Of a stretch of 64,000 bases of DNA, positions 29,660 to 38,452 are shown piece after piece. Origin of the DNA: Mesorhizobium plurifarium (GTDB taxonomy: Bacteria > Pseudomonadota > Alphaproteobacteria > Rhizobiales > Rhizobiaceae); assembly GCA_000824785.1 (NCBI GenBank), contig CCNB01000012.1:133319-197318 (forward strand), in the 5' to 3' direction. Each line of letters begins with the position of its first letter. Position 1 is the first letter of the stretch. Under the pieces are notes generated by a model. It saw only the letters and a program-made list of their open reading frames with translations. It did no database searches and was not told the origin of the DNA. The position numbers were made by a program, and so were the translations under genes.

Positions 29660-30529
29660 TTATTGGAGCAACTCGCGAAACTCGTTTTGCAACTCGTCGA
29701 TGCCGGCAATTTCGATGCGCACAATGTCTCCGTGCGCCAAATATTTCGGGGGATTGAAGCCGATGCCTACTCCCACAGGTGTACCCCTGGCGATGATGTC
29801 TCCTGGCACCAATGTAATGCCGGCAGAAATGGTGGCGATGATGGAGGGGACATCAAAAATCAGATCACGCGTGTTGGCATCCTGCCGCAACTCTTCACTG
29901 ACCCAACATTTGATTTTGGTGTCAGAAAGATCGATTTCGTCGCGCGTCACCGCCCAAGGCCCCATTGGACAGAACGTGTCTTGCGATTTGCCGATGAGCC
30001 ATTGGCTATGACGCCCCTGTAGGTCCCGAGCCGTCACATCATTGACGATCGTGTAACCCCATACGTGCTCCAGCGCATTCTCCGGCTTGATTCTCCGGCC
30101 ACCCTTGCCGATGATGATCGCTAGTTCCGCCTCATAGGCGATCGATTCTGACACTTCGCGGTTGATACACACGAGGTCATCGTGGGCGACCACGCATTCC
30201 GGAACCTTCGAAAAGATGATCGGATGCCTGGGGACGATACCGCTGGCGACACCGGAATCGAACCCGCTGGATGCGAACTCCGCAGCGTGCTCCCGGTAAT
30301 TCTTGCCGACACAAAAGATGTTGCGCCGTGGGCGCATGATCGGCGCTTCGATTAAAACTTCACTGAACGGCACCGGTGAGAGGACGCGCGTTACTGGGCG
30401 ATCAATGACGGCCAGCAAGCCGTTGGCGGCCTCCACCAGCGGGAGATCGAAAGGCGAGATTGTGCGCGTGGCTTCATCAACCACAGCGACGCAGCGCTCG
30501 TCGCCGACGCGATAAGTTGCAACTTTCAC
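29660..30529 (-). CDS. Fumarylacetoacetate hydrolase family protein
   Basis: I place the start at GTG 30529 (MKVATYRVGDERCV), which follows a strong GGGAGGAAG; ATG 30550 would overlap that site. The 289-residue protein has the FAH core: NIFCVGKNYREHAAEFASS, SIAYEAELAIIIGKGG with acidic metal ligands, GYTIVNDVTARDLQGRHSQW and LVPGDIIARGTPVGVG. Family members cleave or isomerise 2,4-dioxo acids and related enols. As first gene of the ABC importer operon, and divergent from a GntR regulator, it probably acts on a product of the imported solute. Confidence 0.92.
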   Translation of the reverse strand: MKVATYRVGDERCVAVVDEATRTISPFDLPLVEAANGLLAVIDRPVTRVLSPVPFSEVLIEAPIMRPRRNIFCVGKNYREHAAEFASSGFDSGVASGIVPRHPIIFSKVPECVVAHDDLVCINREVSESIAYEAELAIIIGKGGRRIKPENALEHVWGYTIVNDVTARDLQGRHSQWLIGKSQDTFCPMGPWAVTRDEIDLSDTKIKCWVSEELRQDANTRDLIFDVPSIIATISAGITLVPGDIIARGTPVGVGIGFNPPKYLAHGDIVRIEIAGIDELQNEFRELLQ

Positions 30530-30584
30530 TGGCTTCCTCCCAGTCGCCAACTTGAACCATCAGACGTCATTGGAGTTCAAAAAT

Positions 30585-30640
30585 CAAGCATAATTTGCAT
30601 ATTCTAAGAATTTTTTCTATTGTCAATTCATGGGGAATTG
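30585..30640. promoter_or_regulatory. Candidate GntR operator between FAH/ABC operon and its regulator
   Basis: CAATTC-ATGGG-GAATTG (30624-30640) is a perfect 6-base-arm dyad in an AT-rich stretch of the divergent region. A second element, reading TGCAAATTATGCTTG on the reverse strand, lies at 30586-30600 nearer the FAH gene. Either could bind the adjacent FadR-type regulator. FCD-type GntR proteins usually bind short dyads close to the promoter. Confidence 0.5.
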
Positions 30641-30767
30641 TTGAATTTTCATATTCGGGCCCGCTGAACGAAGGCGCTTTCGCCCCTCTGGGCCGCCCAT
30701 TGGCAAGTTCGTCGGCGGCGAAATGAAGGCGCGGTTGGTTCAGTAGCGGACACATTGGTTCGACACG

Positions 30768-31451
30768 ATGCCTAAATACATCGCGAGAGAGATCGCGCGA
30801 TCGCTGCGCAACCGAATTGACGCTGGGGAGTGGAGCGAATCGGGACGGCTCCCCAACGAAAGGGAGCTTGCGACGCAATATCGCGTCGCGCGCAACACAA
30901 TGCGCAGCGCGATCGACAGACTTGCCGGTGACGGCACCCTGGTGCGCCATGTTGGGCGCGGAACGTTTCTACGTCAGGACAATCGCGGCAGTATCCTCAA
31001 AATGTTGCACAGATTGTCGGGTGCCAGTCCCATCGACGTGATGGCGGTCCGCCTGATCTTGGAGCCGCGCGCAACGGCGCTTGCGGCGATCAACGCAAAC
31101 GCCAACGAATTGCGCGCAATAGCCGCTGCCTATGGCTCTTCCGTCGCCGCACTTGAAATGGAGGATTTCGAGCGCTGGGACGCCGAGTTACATCTGAAGA
31201 TAGTCAGGGGCACGCGCAACGAACTGCTCACCCATCTTCACGAGGTTCTGTGTGTGGTGGCCAGAACCCAAGAGCAATGGCGCAAAATCAAGCAGCGCAC
31301 TTTCAGCATGGAGCGGCGTCACATCTACTGCCGCCAGCATGGCGAGATCGTCGAAGCTCTCATGCGCCGGGACGGTGAAGCGGCGGCCACGGCTATGCGC
31401 GGACATCTTGAAACTGTCCGTCAAAACTTGTTCGCTGGACACGCGCTGTAA
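30768..31451 (+). CDS. GntR-family regulator, FadR/FCD subfamily
   Basis: The 227-residue protein has an N-terminal winged helix (residues about 3-68: LPNERELATQYRVARNTMRSAIDRLAGDGTLVRHVGRGTFL). A C-terminal all-helical FCD domain follows, with likely metal/ligand residues in WDAELHLKIVRGTRNELL, RRHIYCRQHGEIVEAL and MRGHLETV. FCD proteins usually sense organic acids or sugar acids and repress the adjacent operon. Its divergent position next to the FAH/ABC operon and the dyad at 30624-30640 fit that. The ligand would then be the imported acid or a breakdown product. Confidence 0.92.
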   Translation: MPKYIAREIARSLRNRIDAGEWSESGRLPNERELATQYRVARNTMRSAIDRLAGDGTLVRHVGRGTFLRQDNRGSILKMLHRLSGASPIDVMAVRLILEPRATALAAINANANELRAIAAAYGSSVAALEMEDFERWDAELHLKIVRGTRNELLTHLHEVLCVVARTQEQWRKIKQRTFSMERRHIYCRQHGEIVEALMRRDGEAAATAMRGHLETVRQNLFAGHAL

Positions 31452-31630
31452 GCCGGTGACGCATTGGCAAGTTGGGCAGCTATATACCTGATCCCATGGG
31501 CCCCGGCGCCGATGACGACTGCTCGGATCAGCCGACATCGGCCCTCAAAGGGACCATGACCCTGCCGGAGGCGTGAGAAACTGCTTCATCCATCGTCGTT
31601 GATTGCCCTTTGAATCGCCGAGGGAATCGA

Positions 31631-32815
31631 TCACCAGAGGTTCTCGACGATAAGCGCGATCCCTTGACCTCCGCCAATGCACATGGTCACCAGGCCGAAG
31701 CGGCCGTTGATCCGTTTCAACTCGTTGAGCGCCTTAACAGTCAATATCGTGCCTGTCGCTCCCAACGGGTGTCCGAGAGCGATCGCGCCGCCATTGGGGT
31801 TGACCTTGTCGGCTGGGAGCGAGAGCGCATCCATGACCGCCAGCGCCTGTGCCGCAAACGCTTCGTTGGATTCAATCACATCCAAGTCGGAAATTGTCAG
31901 GCCGGCGAGATCGAGAGCCACAGGCACCGCTTTTACCGGCCCGATGCCCATGATTTCAGGCGGAACGCCCGCAACGCTCCAAGACACCAGGCGGCCAATC
32001 GGCTTGAGGTTACGGGTGGCAACCTCGTTCTCATGCGCGAGGACGACAGCTGCCGCCCCATCATTCATGCCGGAAGCATTTCCGGCGGTAACGGTGCCGT
32101 CCTTGCGAAACGCGGGCTGGAGCCCTGCAAGCATCTCCAGCGACGAGTCGGGACGCGGATGCTCGTCAGTGTCAAACACGACCATCCCTTTGCGGGTCTT
32201 GATCTCGATCGGAACCGTCTGACCCCTAAAATACCCTTGTGCGATTGCCCGGGCGGCCTTTTCCTGGCTCTCCAGCGCGAAATGGTCCTGCCTCTCCCGG
32301 GAAATCTGGTATTTCTCGGCGACGTTCTCCGCCGTGTCGCCCATACCGCCATGCCCGAAGGGGTCGGCAAGTGTATTGCTCAGCCAGTCGTAGACGACAC
32401 CGTTGCCGATTTTCCGGCCGTAGCGCATGCCCTCGACTGAAAATGGCGCACGACTCATTACCTCTACGCCGCCCGCCAACACAATGCGAGAGTCCCCGCT
32501 ACGGATCATCTGAGCCGCGGTGATAATTGCCTGCGCACCCGAACCACAGAGCCTGTTCAGCGTCAGACCGCCCGAGCCGTTCGGCAAGCCGGATTCGAGA
32601 GCGATCGTCCGACCGAGGAAAAGGTCGGCTGCCTCGGTCGGTATTACAGTGCCGAATACCGAGTGGTCGAGCCCACCGGGCTCGAGCCCAGCACGTGCAA
32701 CTGCTGCGGCCCCCACCGCGGCGCCCAGTCGAGTGGGCGACATGTCTTTCAGGCTGCCACCAAATGCGCCTATCGCGGTACGCACGCCCGAAAGAAAGAA
32801 GACCCCGCCGCCCAT
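31631..32815 (-). CDS. Acetyl-CoA C-acyltransferase (thiolase)
   Basis: From ATG 32815 (MGGGVFFLSGVRTAIGAFGG, preceded by AGGAAGG) the protein has 394 residues, the usual thiolase length. The nucleophilic Cys is in LNRLCGSGAQAII. The His of the active site is in NPNGGAIALGHPLGATGT, and the second Cys in TMCIGGGQGIALIVE at the C-terminus. It cleaves 3-ketoacyl-CoA to acetyl-CoA and a shorter acyl-CoA, or condenses two acetyl-CoA. It lies 199 bases after an aldehyde dehydrogenase gene on the same strand. It could serve as the last step for the CoA-ester pathway encoded at 20850-25018. Confidence 0.93.
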   Translation of the reverse strand: MGGGVFFLSGVRTAIGAFGGSLKDMSPTRLGAAVGAAAVARAGLEPGGLDHSVFGTVIPTEAADLFLGRTIALESGLPNGSGGLTLNRLCGSGAQAIITAAQMIRSGDSRIVLAGGVEVMSRAPFSVEGMRYGRKIGNGVVYDWLSNTLADPFGHGGMGDTAENVAEKYQISRERQDHFALESQEKAARAIAQGYFRGQTVPIEIKTRKGMVVFDTDEHPRPDSSLEMLAGLQPAFRKDGTVTAGNASGMNDGAAAVVLAHENEVATRNLKPIGRLVSWSVAGVPPEIMGIGPVKAVPVALDLAGLTISDLDVIESNEAFAAQALAVMDALSLPADKVNPNGGAIALGHPLGATGTILTVKALNELKRINGRFGLVTMCIGGGQGIALIVENLW

Positions 32816-33014
32816 CTGTACACCTTCCTGTCGCCAACGACCTCGGCCAGACCAGGGCAGCTCGGCCGACGCGAAACCCCGCCGAGCCGAGCCTAGTTTA
32901 GACAGATCCGCCGGCTCTTTTCTTGCTTTCGCCAATACGCTCGCAGCACCGGGCAGCCAGCGCCGAAGCCTCACCGCTGAGAAAACCGGCTGCCGCCGAA
33001 AGGTTGAGGCCGGC

Positions 33015-34472
33015 TCAGATGCCTAAGCCACCAAGACAGACGTATTTGGTGTCGAGATAGTCCTCAATGCCTTGGTGGCCCCCCTCGCGGCCGAGACCGG
33101 ATTCCTTGACGCCGCCGAATGGAGCCTCGACGGTGGTCATCAACCCTTCATTGACGGCGACCATCCCGTATTTGAGCCCCTCCATGACGCGAACGGCGCG
33201 GCCAAGATTGCTGCTGTAGAAGTAAGCTGCCAAGCCGAACTCGGTTTCATTCGCGAGACGGACCGCCTCTTCCTCGGTGTCAAATTTGAAAACTGGAGCG
33301 ACAGGGCCAAAAATCTCCTCCTTCATGAACATCATGTCGGGGGTGGCGGCCGCTATCACGGTCGGCTGAAAGAAGGTGCCGCCCAACGGATGCCGCTTGC
33401 CGCCAGACACCACCTTTGCGCCTTTCGACGTGGCGTCCCTAACGAACTGCTCGACCTTCTTGACCGCATTTTCGTCAATGAGGGGGCCTTGCTGCGTGCC
33501 CGCTTCCAGTCCCGGCCCGACCTTCAACTTCTCACTTGCCACCGCCAGCTTTTCGACGAACGCGGCGTAGATGCCGGCCTGCACGAAGAACCGGTTTGCA
33601 CACACACAGGTCTGGCCGGAGTTGCGATACTTGGCAATCATGGCTCCTTCGACCGCCCGGTCGAGATCGGCATCGTCAAAGACGATGAAGGGAGCATTGC
33701 CGCCAAGTTCCATCGACACCTTCTTAACCGTCCCGGCACACTTCGCCATCAGGATCTTTCCGACTTCGGTTGATCCGGTGAATGTGAGCTTCCTGACAAG
33801 CGGATTGGAGCAGAGTTCGTCGCCGATCTCGGCGGCCGAACCGGTAACGATGTTGACGACCCCTTTCGGAAAACCAGCTTCCTCGCAGAGCGCGCCCCAA
33901 GCGAGGCCCGAATAAGGCGTTTGCGAAGCCGGCTTGATCACTGCAGTACAGCCAGCAGCCAGCGCTGGCGCAATTTTGCGCGAAAGCATTGCCGACGGGA
34001 AATTCCACGGCGTAACGGCCGCGACAACGCCGACCGGCTCCTTGGTCACCAGTATGCGGCGGTCGACCCATGGCGACGGTACGACATCGCCGTAAGTGCG
34101 GCGCGCCTCTTCGGCGAACCATAGCACGTACGCAGCCGAAAGGCCGACCTCGCCCTTGGCCTCGGCCAGCGACTTGCCCTGCTCCATCGTCAGCAGTTCG
34201 GCAAGCGCGTCCTGATTATCCATGATGGAATCATGCAGCTTGCGCAGGAGCTTGGAGCGCTCAAATGCCGAAGTCTTCTTCCAGCCATGGAATGCAGCCT
34301 CGGCGGCCTCGATGGCGCGTCTGGTTTCTGACTGGCCAGACTTCGGCACTGTGCCGATCAACAGCGTGGTGGCCGGATTGGTCACGTTGATGGTCGCGCC
34401 GGAATCGGCTTGCACCCACTCTCCTCCAATCAGGTTAGCCTGGCGCATGTAGTGGCTGGTTTTCTGCAGCAT
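33015..34472 (-). CDS. NAD(P)-dependent succinate-semialdehyde-type dehydrogenase
   Basis: The 485-residue protein starts MLQKTSHYMRQANLIGGEWVQA after an AGGTTG-like site. It has the complete ALDH set: TPWNFPSAMLSRKIAPALAAGC with the Asn, FTGSTEVGKILM for cofactor, MELGGNAPFIVFDDAD with the general-base Glu, and NSGQTCVCANRFF with the nucleophilic Cys. The end LGREGGHQGIEDYLDTKYVCLGGLGI is typical of GabD. It is about the same length as the enzyme at 16827-18269 but differs at many positions, so it is not a recent duplicate. A TATCTGAT/ATCAGATA inverted repeat lies about 100 bases upstream. Confidence 0.94.
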   Translation of the reverse strand: MLQKTSHYMRQANLIGGEWVQADSGATINVTNPATTLLIGTVPKSGQSETRRAIEAAEAAFHGWKKTSAFERSKLLRKLHDSIMDNQDALAELLTMEQGKSLAEAKGEVGLSAAYVLWFAEEARRTYGDVVPSPWVDRRILVTKEPVGVVAAVTPWNFPSAMLSRKIAPALAAGCTAVIKPASQTPYSGLAWGALCEEAGFPKGVVNIVTGSAAEIGDELCSNPLVRKLTFTGSTEVGKILMAKCAGTVKKVSMELGGNAPFIVFDDADLDRAVEGAMIAKYRNSGQTCVCANRFFVQAGIYAAFVEKLAVASEKLKVGPGLEAGTQQGPLIDENAVKKVEQFVRDATSKGAKVVSGGKRHPLGGTFFQPTVIAAATPDMMFMKEEIFGPVAPVFKFDTEEEAVRLANETEFGLAAYFYSSNLGRAVRVMEGLKYGMVAVNEGLMTTVEAPFGGVKESGLGREGGHQGIEDYLDTKYVCLGGLGI

Positions 34473-34567
34473 GATTCAACCTCCGTGCGGCGCGCCAAGA
34501 GGCGGCCTGAAACTCGTAGTGGCAGCGGCGCCAGTTCGTGAACTTTGCGCATTCCACAAATTCGCAC

Positions 34568-34602
34568 TATCTGATTATTCAGTCAATTCTTGTTATCAGA
34601 TA
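34568..34602. promoter_or_regulatory. Long-spaced inverted repeat upstream of the second aldehyde dehydrogenase
   Basis: TATCTGAT (34568-34575) and ATCAGATA (34595-34602) are perfect 8-base arms separated by 19 AT-rich bases, about 95-130 bases before the start codon. Half-sites two helical turns apart suit a dimer of dimers or a looping regulator such as an IclR-family protein. The regulator is not identified. Confidence 0.4.
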
Positions 34603-34742
34603 AATTTGCCCGTAAGATGATCCGCGTTTGACCTAGAAACCGAGGCGGTAAGTACGTCGCCGGCAGCATCGAGGACGGCCTGACCTATGCCTGGCAGGCT
34701 TGCGGCGCCCAGCATCGGCACACGCGACGCGGACCGCGACGT

Positions 34743-35249
34743 TCAGATTCCCGTATCGAGTCCCGCGTAGATATCGGCGATCCGCCAGACCCCTTCTTCG
34801 TTAGCCATCTGGAAGCGGTAGAAGCCAGTTGCTATCACTCGGGCAAGGCCATTTTCGGCGCCAGTGAGAAATAGCGAGGCGAGGACGACAGCACTCAATC
34901 CGCTGAGATCGTCGACCAAAATGTTCATCATGCAGTGGCGACGCTGGTCGGCCTGAGTCTCCCAAAGGGTTTTGAGCCATTGCAAGATGCGCGTGCGACC
35001 TTCATAAGGGCCCACGACGAAATTGCCGGCGACCGACCCACTAAAGACCGCAGTGGCTGTAAGGCACGCGGCGATCACATCCTCACGGCGTTCATCGTAA
35101 CCCCAGCAGTAGCGATGTATCGTCTCTAGGATGAAGTGACGATCAGAGAGCGATCCAATGCCAGGGCAAGCTACCGGAGCTTGCAGGCGGACTATACTGT
35201 TTATAGTACCCCAAGCCGGAACGGGATTGAGCGGGAAAATAATGGTCAA
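34743..35249 (-). CDS. SnoaL/NTF2-like protein
   Basis: The frame codes for up to 168 residues. The recognisable domain begins about residue 37 (DRHFILETIHRYCWGYDERRED) and runs through VAGNFVVGPYEGRTRILQWLKTLWE, RRHCMMNILVDD and FYRFQMANEEGVWRIADIYAGLD. This is the cone-shaped SnoaL_4/NTF2 fold used by small isomerases, cyclases and dioxygenase beta subunits. The start is doubtful. The longest frame opens with TTG at 35249 behind AAGGGA, and no ATG or GTG lies between it and the domain. A 17-base palindrome (35191-35207) lies inside this N-terminal stretch, so transcription might begin further in. Confidence 0.7.
   Translation of the reverse strand: MTIIFPLNPVPAWGTINSIVRLQAPVACPGIGSLSDRHFILETIHRYCWGYDERREDVIAACLTATAVFSGSVAGNFVVGPYEGRTRILQWLKTLWETQADQRRHCMMNILVDDLSGLSAVVLASLFLTGAENGLARVIATGFYRFQMANEEGVWRIADIYAGLDTGI
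35191..35207. promoter_or_regulatory. Palindrome ACTATA-N5-TATAGT at the 5' end of the SnoaL-like gene
   Basis: ACTATACTGTTTATAGT has perfect 6-base arms and a 5-base spacer. It falls inside the longest possible reading frame of the SnoaL-like gene, 42-58 bases after its TTG start. Either the true start lies closer to the domain or the site acts within the gene. Confidence 0.4.
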
Positions 35250-35609
35250 ACGGCTTTCCCTTCTTCATCTTTGAAGGGTAACACCGCAAAGGCAGCGCTG
35301 ACCATTGCGGCGCCATATAGATCCGCCGCGACACGTGCAAAGTTCATGGGTCCCCCAAACGTTAGCAATGAGATTTGATGGCCGGATTTGCCGGTTTCTT
35401 TTTTACTTGGCCTCGGAGCAGAGCCTCTCCTCTAGCAATAGATCACATCAGCGACGTGGTTGCGCGGGATGGCGAGCCAAGGCGAAATACCAGGCTATCG
35501 CATACCGAAGCGCGCTAGACCCAAATAACGCAAGGACGCGGAGAGTTGGCCAATGGAAGAAGTGTTGGTCACGCATCGATGTGCGCGGGCTTTGCTGGCG
35601 CTAGATGGT
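35250..35609. other. Intergenic region, nothing recognised
   Basis: About 360 bases between the SnoaL-like gene and the stop of the NHL gene, both leftward. Short open frames here have no recognisable features. An AAGGGA sequence near 35260 may serve the SnoaL-like gene. Confidence 0.5.
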
Positions 35610-36587
35610 TTATGAGGTCGTTCCCGGAGAAACTTTCACGAATTTCTGTAGCGTGCGCAGCGGTTTAGGGACCGGCTCCCCTGGGAAAAGCAACGGCCAA
35701 GCGGTCACCGAAACCTCGGCGACATAGATGTCACCAATTGAGTCCACCGTTAGGCCATGCGGAGCGATAAACTGACCAGGCTTCAGCCCTGTGGTCGGTT
35801 CATTGCCAAGCCGCGCCAGAAGCTTGCCGCTGTTATCAACGATGGTGATGCGGGGACCAAGATTGGGAGCGCCTCGATTAAAGGCGAGTTGCGGACCAAT
35901 CTCACCGATATAGCAGATCGGGCATTTGCCGGCCGGCATAAAGAGGCCGCTCGGCCGATGCAAGTTGTGCCACTGCGTTTCGAACTTGCCGTTGCCATCG
36001 AATACTTGCACCCGATGATTTTCCCGATCCGCTACATAGACCCAGCCGTCTGCGTCGCAACAGATATTGTGCGGCAAGTTGAATTGTCCCGGCATGCAGC
36101 CGGGTTCGCCCCAGGACCGCATAAGCTTGCCGTCTGGAGAGTATTTGTGCACGCGCGCATTGGAGTAGCCGTCGGAGACATAAATGTCGTTGTCGGGCGA
36201 GAGGGCTGTATGAGTGCAACGGCTGAACGGAAGCCCGCTCATGAAGGCCGATGGACGCCCTGGAATACCGATTTCCAGCAGAACCTTGCCGTCGAGCGTG
36301 CACTTGCGAACGGTGTGATCCCCGTCATCAGTGCAATAGATGGTGTCGTCCGGGCCCATATGTATGCCATGTGCACGCCGGAAGATGTCCTCACCCCAGG
36401 AAGTGATGAATTCGCCGTTGCGGTCGAACACGCACATCGGATGTTCGCCTCGATTGAATACATACACGCGATCGCGTTGGTCCACTCCGACAGCCGCCAC
36501 GTCGCCCAATTCCCATCCCGGCGGCAGTTTCTCCCACCCCTCCACGACCCGATATGTATAATCGCCACTGCCAACGATGACGCCCAT
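35610..36587 (-). CDS. NHL-repeat beta-propeller protein
   Basis: I place the start at ATG 36587 (MGVIVGSGDYTYRVVEGWEKL), eight bases after GGAGG; an ATG at 36608 lies upstream. The 325-residue protein holds about five to six NHL-type blades: VAAVGVDQRDRVYVFNRGEHPMCVFDRNG, AHGIHMGPDDTIYCTDDGDHTVRKCTLDG, NDIYVSDGYSNARVHKYSPDG, LPHNICCDADGWVYVADRENHRVQVFDGNG and APHGLTVDSIGDIYVAEVS. There is no signal peptide, so a cytoplasmic propeller is expected. Relatives include the peptidylglycine amidating lyase-like and lactonase-like groups. Whether it is a hydrolase or a scaffold cannot be told. Confidence 0.85.
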   Translation of the reverse strand: MGVIVGSGDYTYRVVEGWEKLPPGWELGDVAAVGVDQRDRVYVFNRGEHPMCVFDRNGEFITSWGEDIFRRAHGIHMGPDDTIYCTDDGDHTVRKCTLDGKVLLEIGIPGRPSAFMSGLPFSRCTHTALSPDNDIYVSDGYSNARVHKYSPDGKLMRSWGEPGCMPGQFNLPHNICCDADGWVYVADRENHRVQVFDGNGKFETQWHNLHRPSGLFMPAGKCPICYIGEIGPQLAFNRGAPNLGPRITIVDNSGKLLARLGNEPTTGLKPGQFIAPHGLTVDSIGDIYVAEVSVTAWPLLFPGEPVPKPLRTLQKFVKVSPGTTS

Positions 36588-36866
36588 GTGGCGGTCCTCC
36601 ACGTTCATTCTGCCGCAGATCGTAGTGAACCCATTCCAGGCAGGAAAAGGGAACACAGTCATAAACAGGCGAAGCCATTTCTCCCTCGCGCATAGCCTTG
36701 AGATCGAATTCTCAACAAATGGAACAAGGTGGGTGCTGAAGCGAACTATTGCGGTGTCGCCCGGCCGGCTCTCGATCCGTGAGCCCCACCTCGAGGCCTG
36801 GCAAAGGTAAGTTCAGCCGCCTGTTCTCATGGCCGCGACCTTTAGCAGGTAGCGGAATGCGTTAGG

Positions 36867-37025
36867 TTAAAGTATTAACAAGTAAGCTAGCGTCACCAGT
36901 ACACATATGGCGGCAATGACAAGCTGCGCCAGGATGAAGTCATCGCGCTCGCGCTCGGCAAAGAAATATACGCCGCCATACATATCGCAGTGGACGTTCG
37001 GGCTCTTCTCTTTTTGTTCTGACAT
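36867..37025 (-). CDS. 52-residue single-span membrane protein
   Basis: An ATG at 37025, preceded by GGGAGG at ideal spacing, opens a 52-codon frame ending at 36867. The product has a charged N-terminal half (MSEQKEKSPNVHCDMYGGVY, then FFAERERDDF) and one C-terminal hydrophobic segment of about 19 residues (ILAQLVIAAICVLVTLAYL). That is the form of a small single-span inner-membrane protein. I recognise no family. It lies on the same strand, 280 bases upstream of the NHL gene, behind an AT-rich region with a GAGAA/TTCTC dyad. Confidence 0.65.
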   Translation of the reverse strand: MSEQKEKSPNVHCDMYGGVYFFAERERDDFILAQLVIAAICVLVTLAYLLIL

Positions 37026-37424
37026 CGTTCCTCCCAGAACTGATCGACCCAGAGATTGCCTGCACGATTGGCTAACGCTTAGGCTTCCCCTATTCTCCTG
37101 CTTCGCGTTTCAGTCGAAATTCCCACTATGAGATTTATATGTCAATCCCCTTAATAAGAGAATTTATTGTATTTTCTCATATTTTGGTGCTGGTGCCGGA
37201 ACTGTAAAAGGCCTGCGGCAAGCGCAAGCACTCGGGTGCCGCCGACGGTGAGGGCCAATCAACGCTTGCCGTCATTCCGGTTTGATACTCGTCTCAGCTG
37301 AGCGAGCCGCGCCGCAAAGCGTCGGCAAAAAACGGATGGAAACACGGCGCCGGTGGCGCCCAGACGTAGAGGGACCAGGTTTCGCCCTCAATGTGTGATC
37401 GCAGACAAATCAGGTATTCGCAGA
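37026..37424. other. Intergenic region with AT-rich promoter segment
   Basis: Between the 52-codon ORF and the IclR gene stop. The segment 37125-37185 is strongly AT-rich against a GC-rich background. It holds GAGAA-N11-TTCTC (37158-37178) and an ATGAGA/TCTCAT pair (37128-37133, 37175-37180), suggesting a regulated promoter for the small membrane protein. The rest shows nothing I recognise. Confidence 0.5.
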
Positions 37425-38237
37425 CTAGGCGGAAAACCTGCTTGCCTGATCCTCCAGGCTCTCGGTGATCTTGGCCGCTGTCTCGCGCAAAAGTGCGAGC
37501 TTCTTGTCCAACGGCTGACTCTTGAACCGCTCCAGTGTCTGGGTAATGGAAAGAGAACCCAAGATCTGATCGCTGCCGTCAAATAACGGGATTGCTATGG
37601 CCGCCAGCCCCGGATCGACTTCCTCAGCTGCTGTGCAATAACCTGCCTTGCGCAACTCGCGCAATTTGGACTTAAACGCGTTCCAGTTAGGCCCGAGCCC
37701 TGCCGATGTGATTTGCTCAGCATGCTTCAGCATGAGATCGCGAAGCTTATGCGGTGGCAAATTGGCAAGAATAACTTTCGATGCTGCGCCCCGGAAAAGT
37801 GGCATCGGCCTTCCGCGGTCGTAACTTGTCCTATAGCTAGGGTCAGGCCACTCTTCATGAATGCACACGACGTTGTTGCCGTAAAAACTGCACAACAGCA
37901 GGTTTTCTCCAACGCGCCGTGACAATTCGACCATCGGATCTCGGCTTGCGGCCAGCAACGGATCACCGAGTCTAATCTGCCGATCGAGTTCGATGATGCG
38001 CGCTCCGAGCACATATGTCCCTCCGGCAGCAGGGGCGAGCAATCCCGCGTTGGTCAGTACCTTCACATAGCGGTAGATCGTCGCCATCGAGCACCCAACG
38101 ACCGCTGCCATCTTTTCAGCCGTCAAGGCGGGGCGTGTCGGCGTAAAAAGACCGAGAAGACCCAAGACCTTCTCGAGCGTGTTGCCCGACAAGGCCTCCG
38201 AAGCGGCTTCGGAGCTCAAATGCGTCGTGTCAGTCAA
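37425..38237 (-). CDS. IclR-family transcriptional regulator
   Basis: The 270-residue protein has an N-terminal winged helix at about residues 19-80 (LEKVLGLLGLFTPTRPALTAEKMAAVVGCSMATIYRYVKVLTNAGLL). The C-terminal GAF-like effector domain follows, with LCSFYGNNVVCIHEEWPDP and the GLAAIAIPLFDGSDQILGSLSITQ segment. IclR proteins usually sense aromatic or small acids and control adjacent catabolic genes. The candidates are the NHL/membrane-protein genes downstream and the SDR/ThDP genes upstream. Its own upstream region holds the direct repeat TTCGCA-TAA-TTCGCA (38263-38277), a plausible autoregulatory site. Confidence 0.92.
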   Translation of the reverse strand: MTDTTHLSSEAASEALSGNTLEKVLGLLGLFTPTRPALTAEKMAAVVGCSMATIYRYVKVLTNAGLLAPAAGGTYVLGARIIELDRQIRLGDPLLAASRDPMVELSRRVGENLLLCSFYGNNVVCIHEEWPDPSYRTSYDRGRPMPLFRGAASKVILANLPPHKLRDLMLKHAEQITSAGLGPNWNAFKSKLRELRKAGYCTAAEEVDPGLAAIAIPLFDGSDQILGSLSITQTLERFKSQPLDKKLALLRETAAKITESLEDQASRFSA

Positions 38238-38260
38238 GCTTCGAATCTCCGAAGATGTGA

Positions 38261-38278
38261 ATTTCGCATAATTCGCAA
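38261..38278. promoter_or_regulatory. Direct repeat of TTCGCA upstream of the IclR gene
   Basis: TTCGCA occurs twice, nine bases apart, 24-41 bases ahead of the IclR start; on the reverse strand the pair reads TTGCGAATTATGCGAA. Similar sequences lie at 3033-3046, 30586-30600 and 42147-42160, so a common binding preference is possible. Confidence 0.4.
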
Positions 38279-38452
38279 TATTGCAGTGATTTCGACAACC
38301 AGTCTAGGTGCCTTGGATCAAGCCGAACGCCGCCCACTCTCGACGGATCTCCGCTGGCGCATGTAAACACACTGGAGTTTTCGTCAAAGGCAACGGCTTC
38401 GCCGCAGGCCGCCCCGCTTGAGCTCTCGTTATCGTGTTGCCATGGCGGACGG

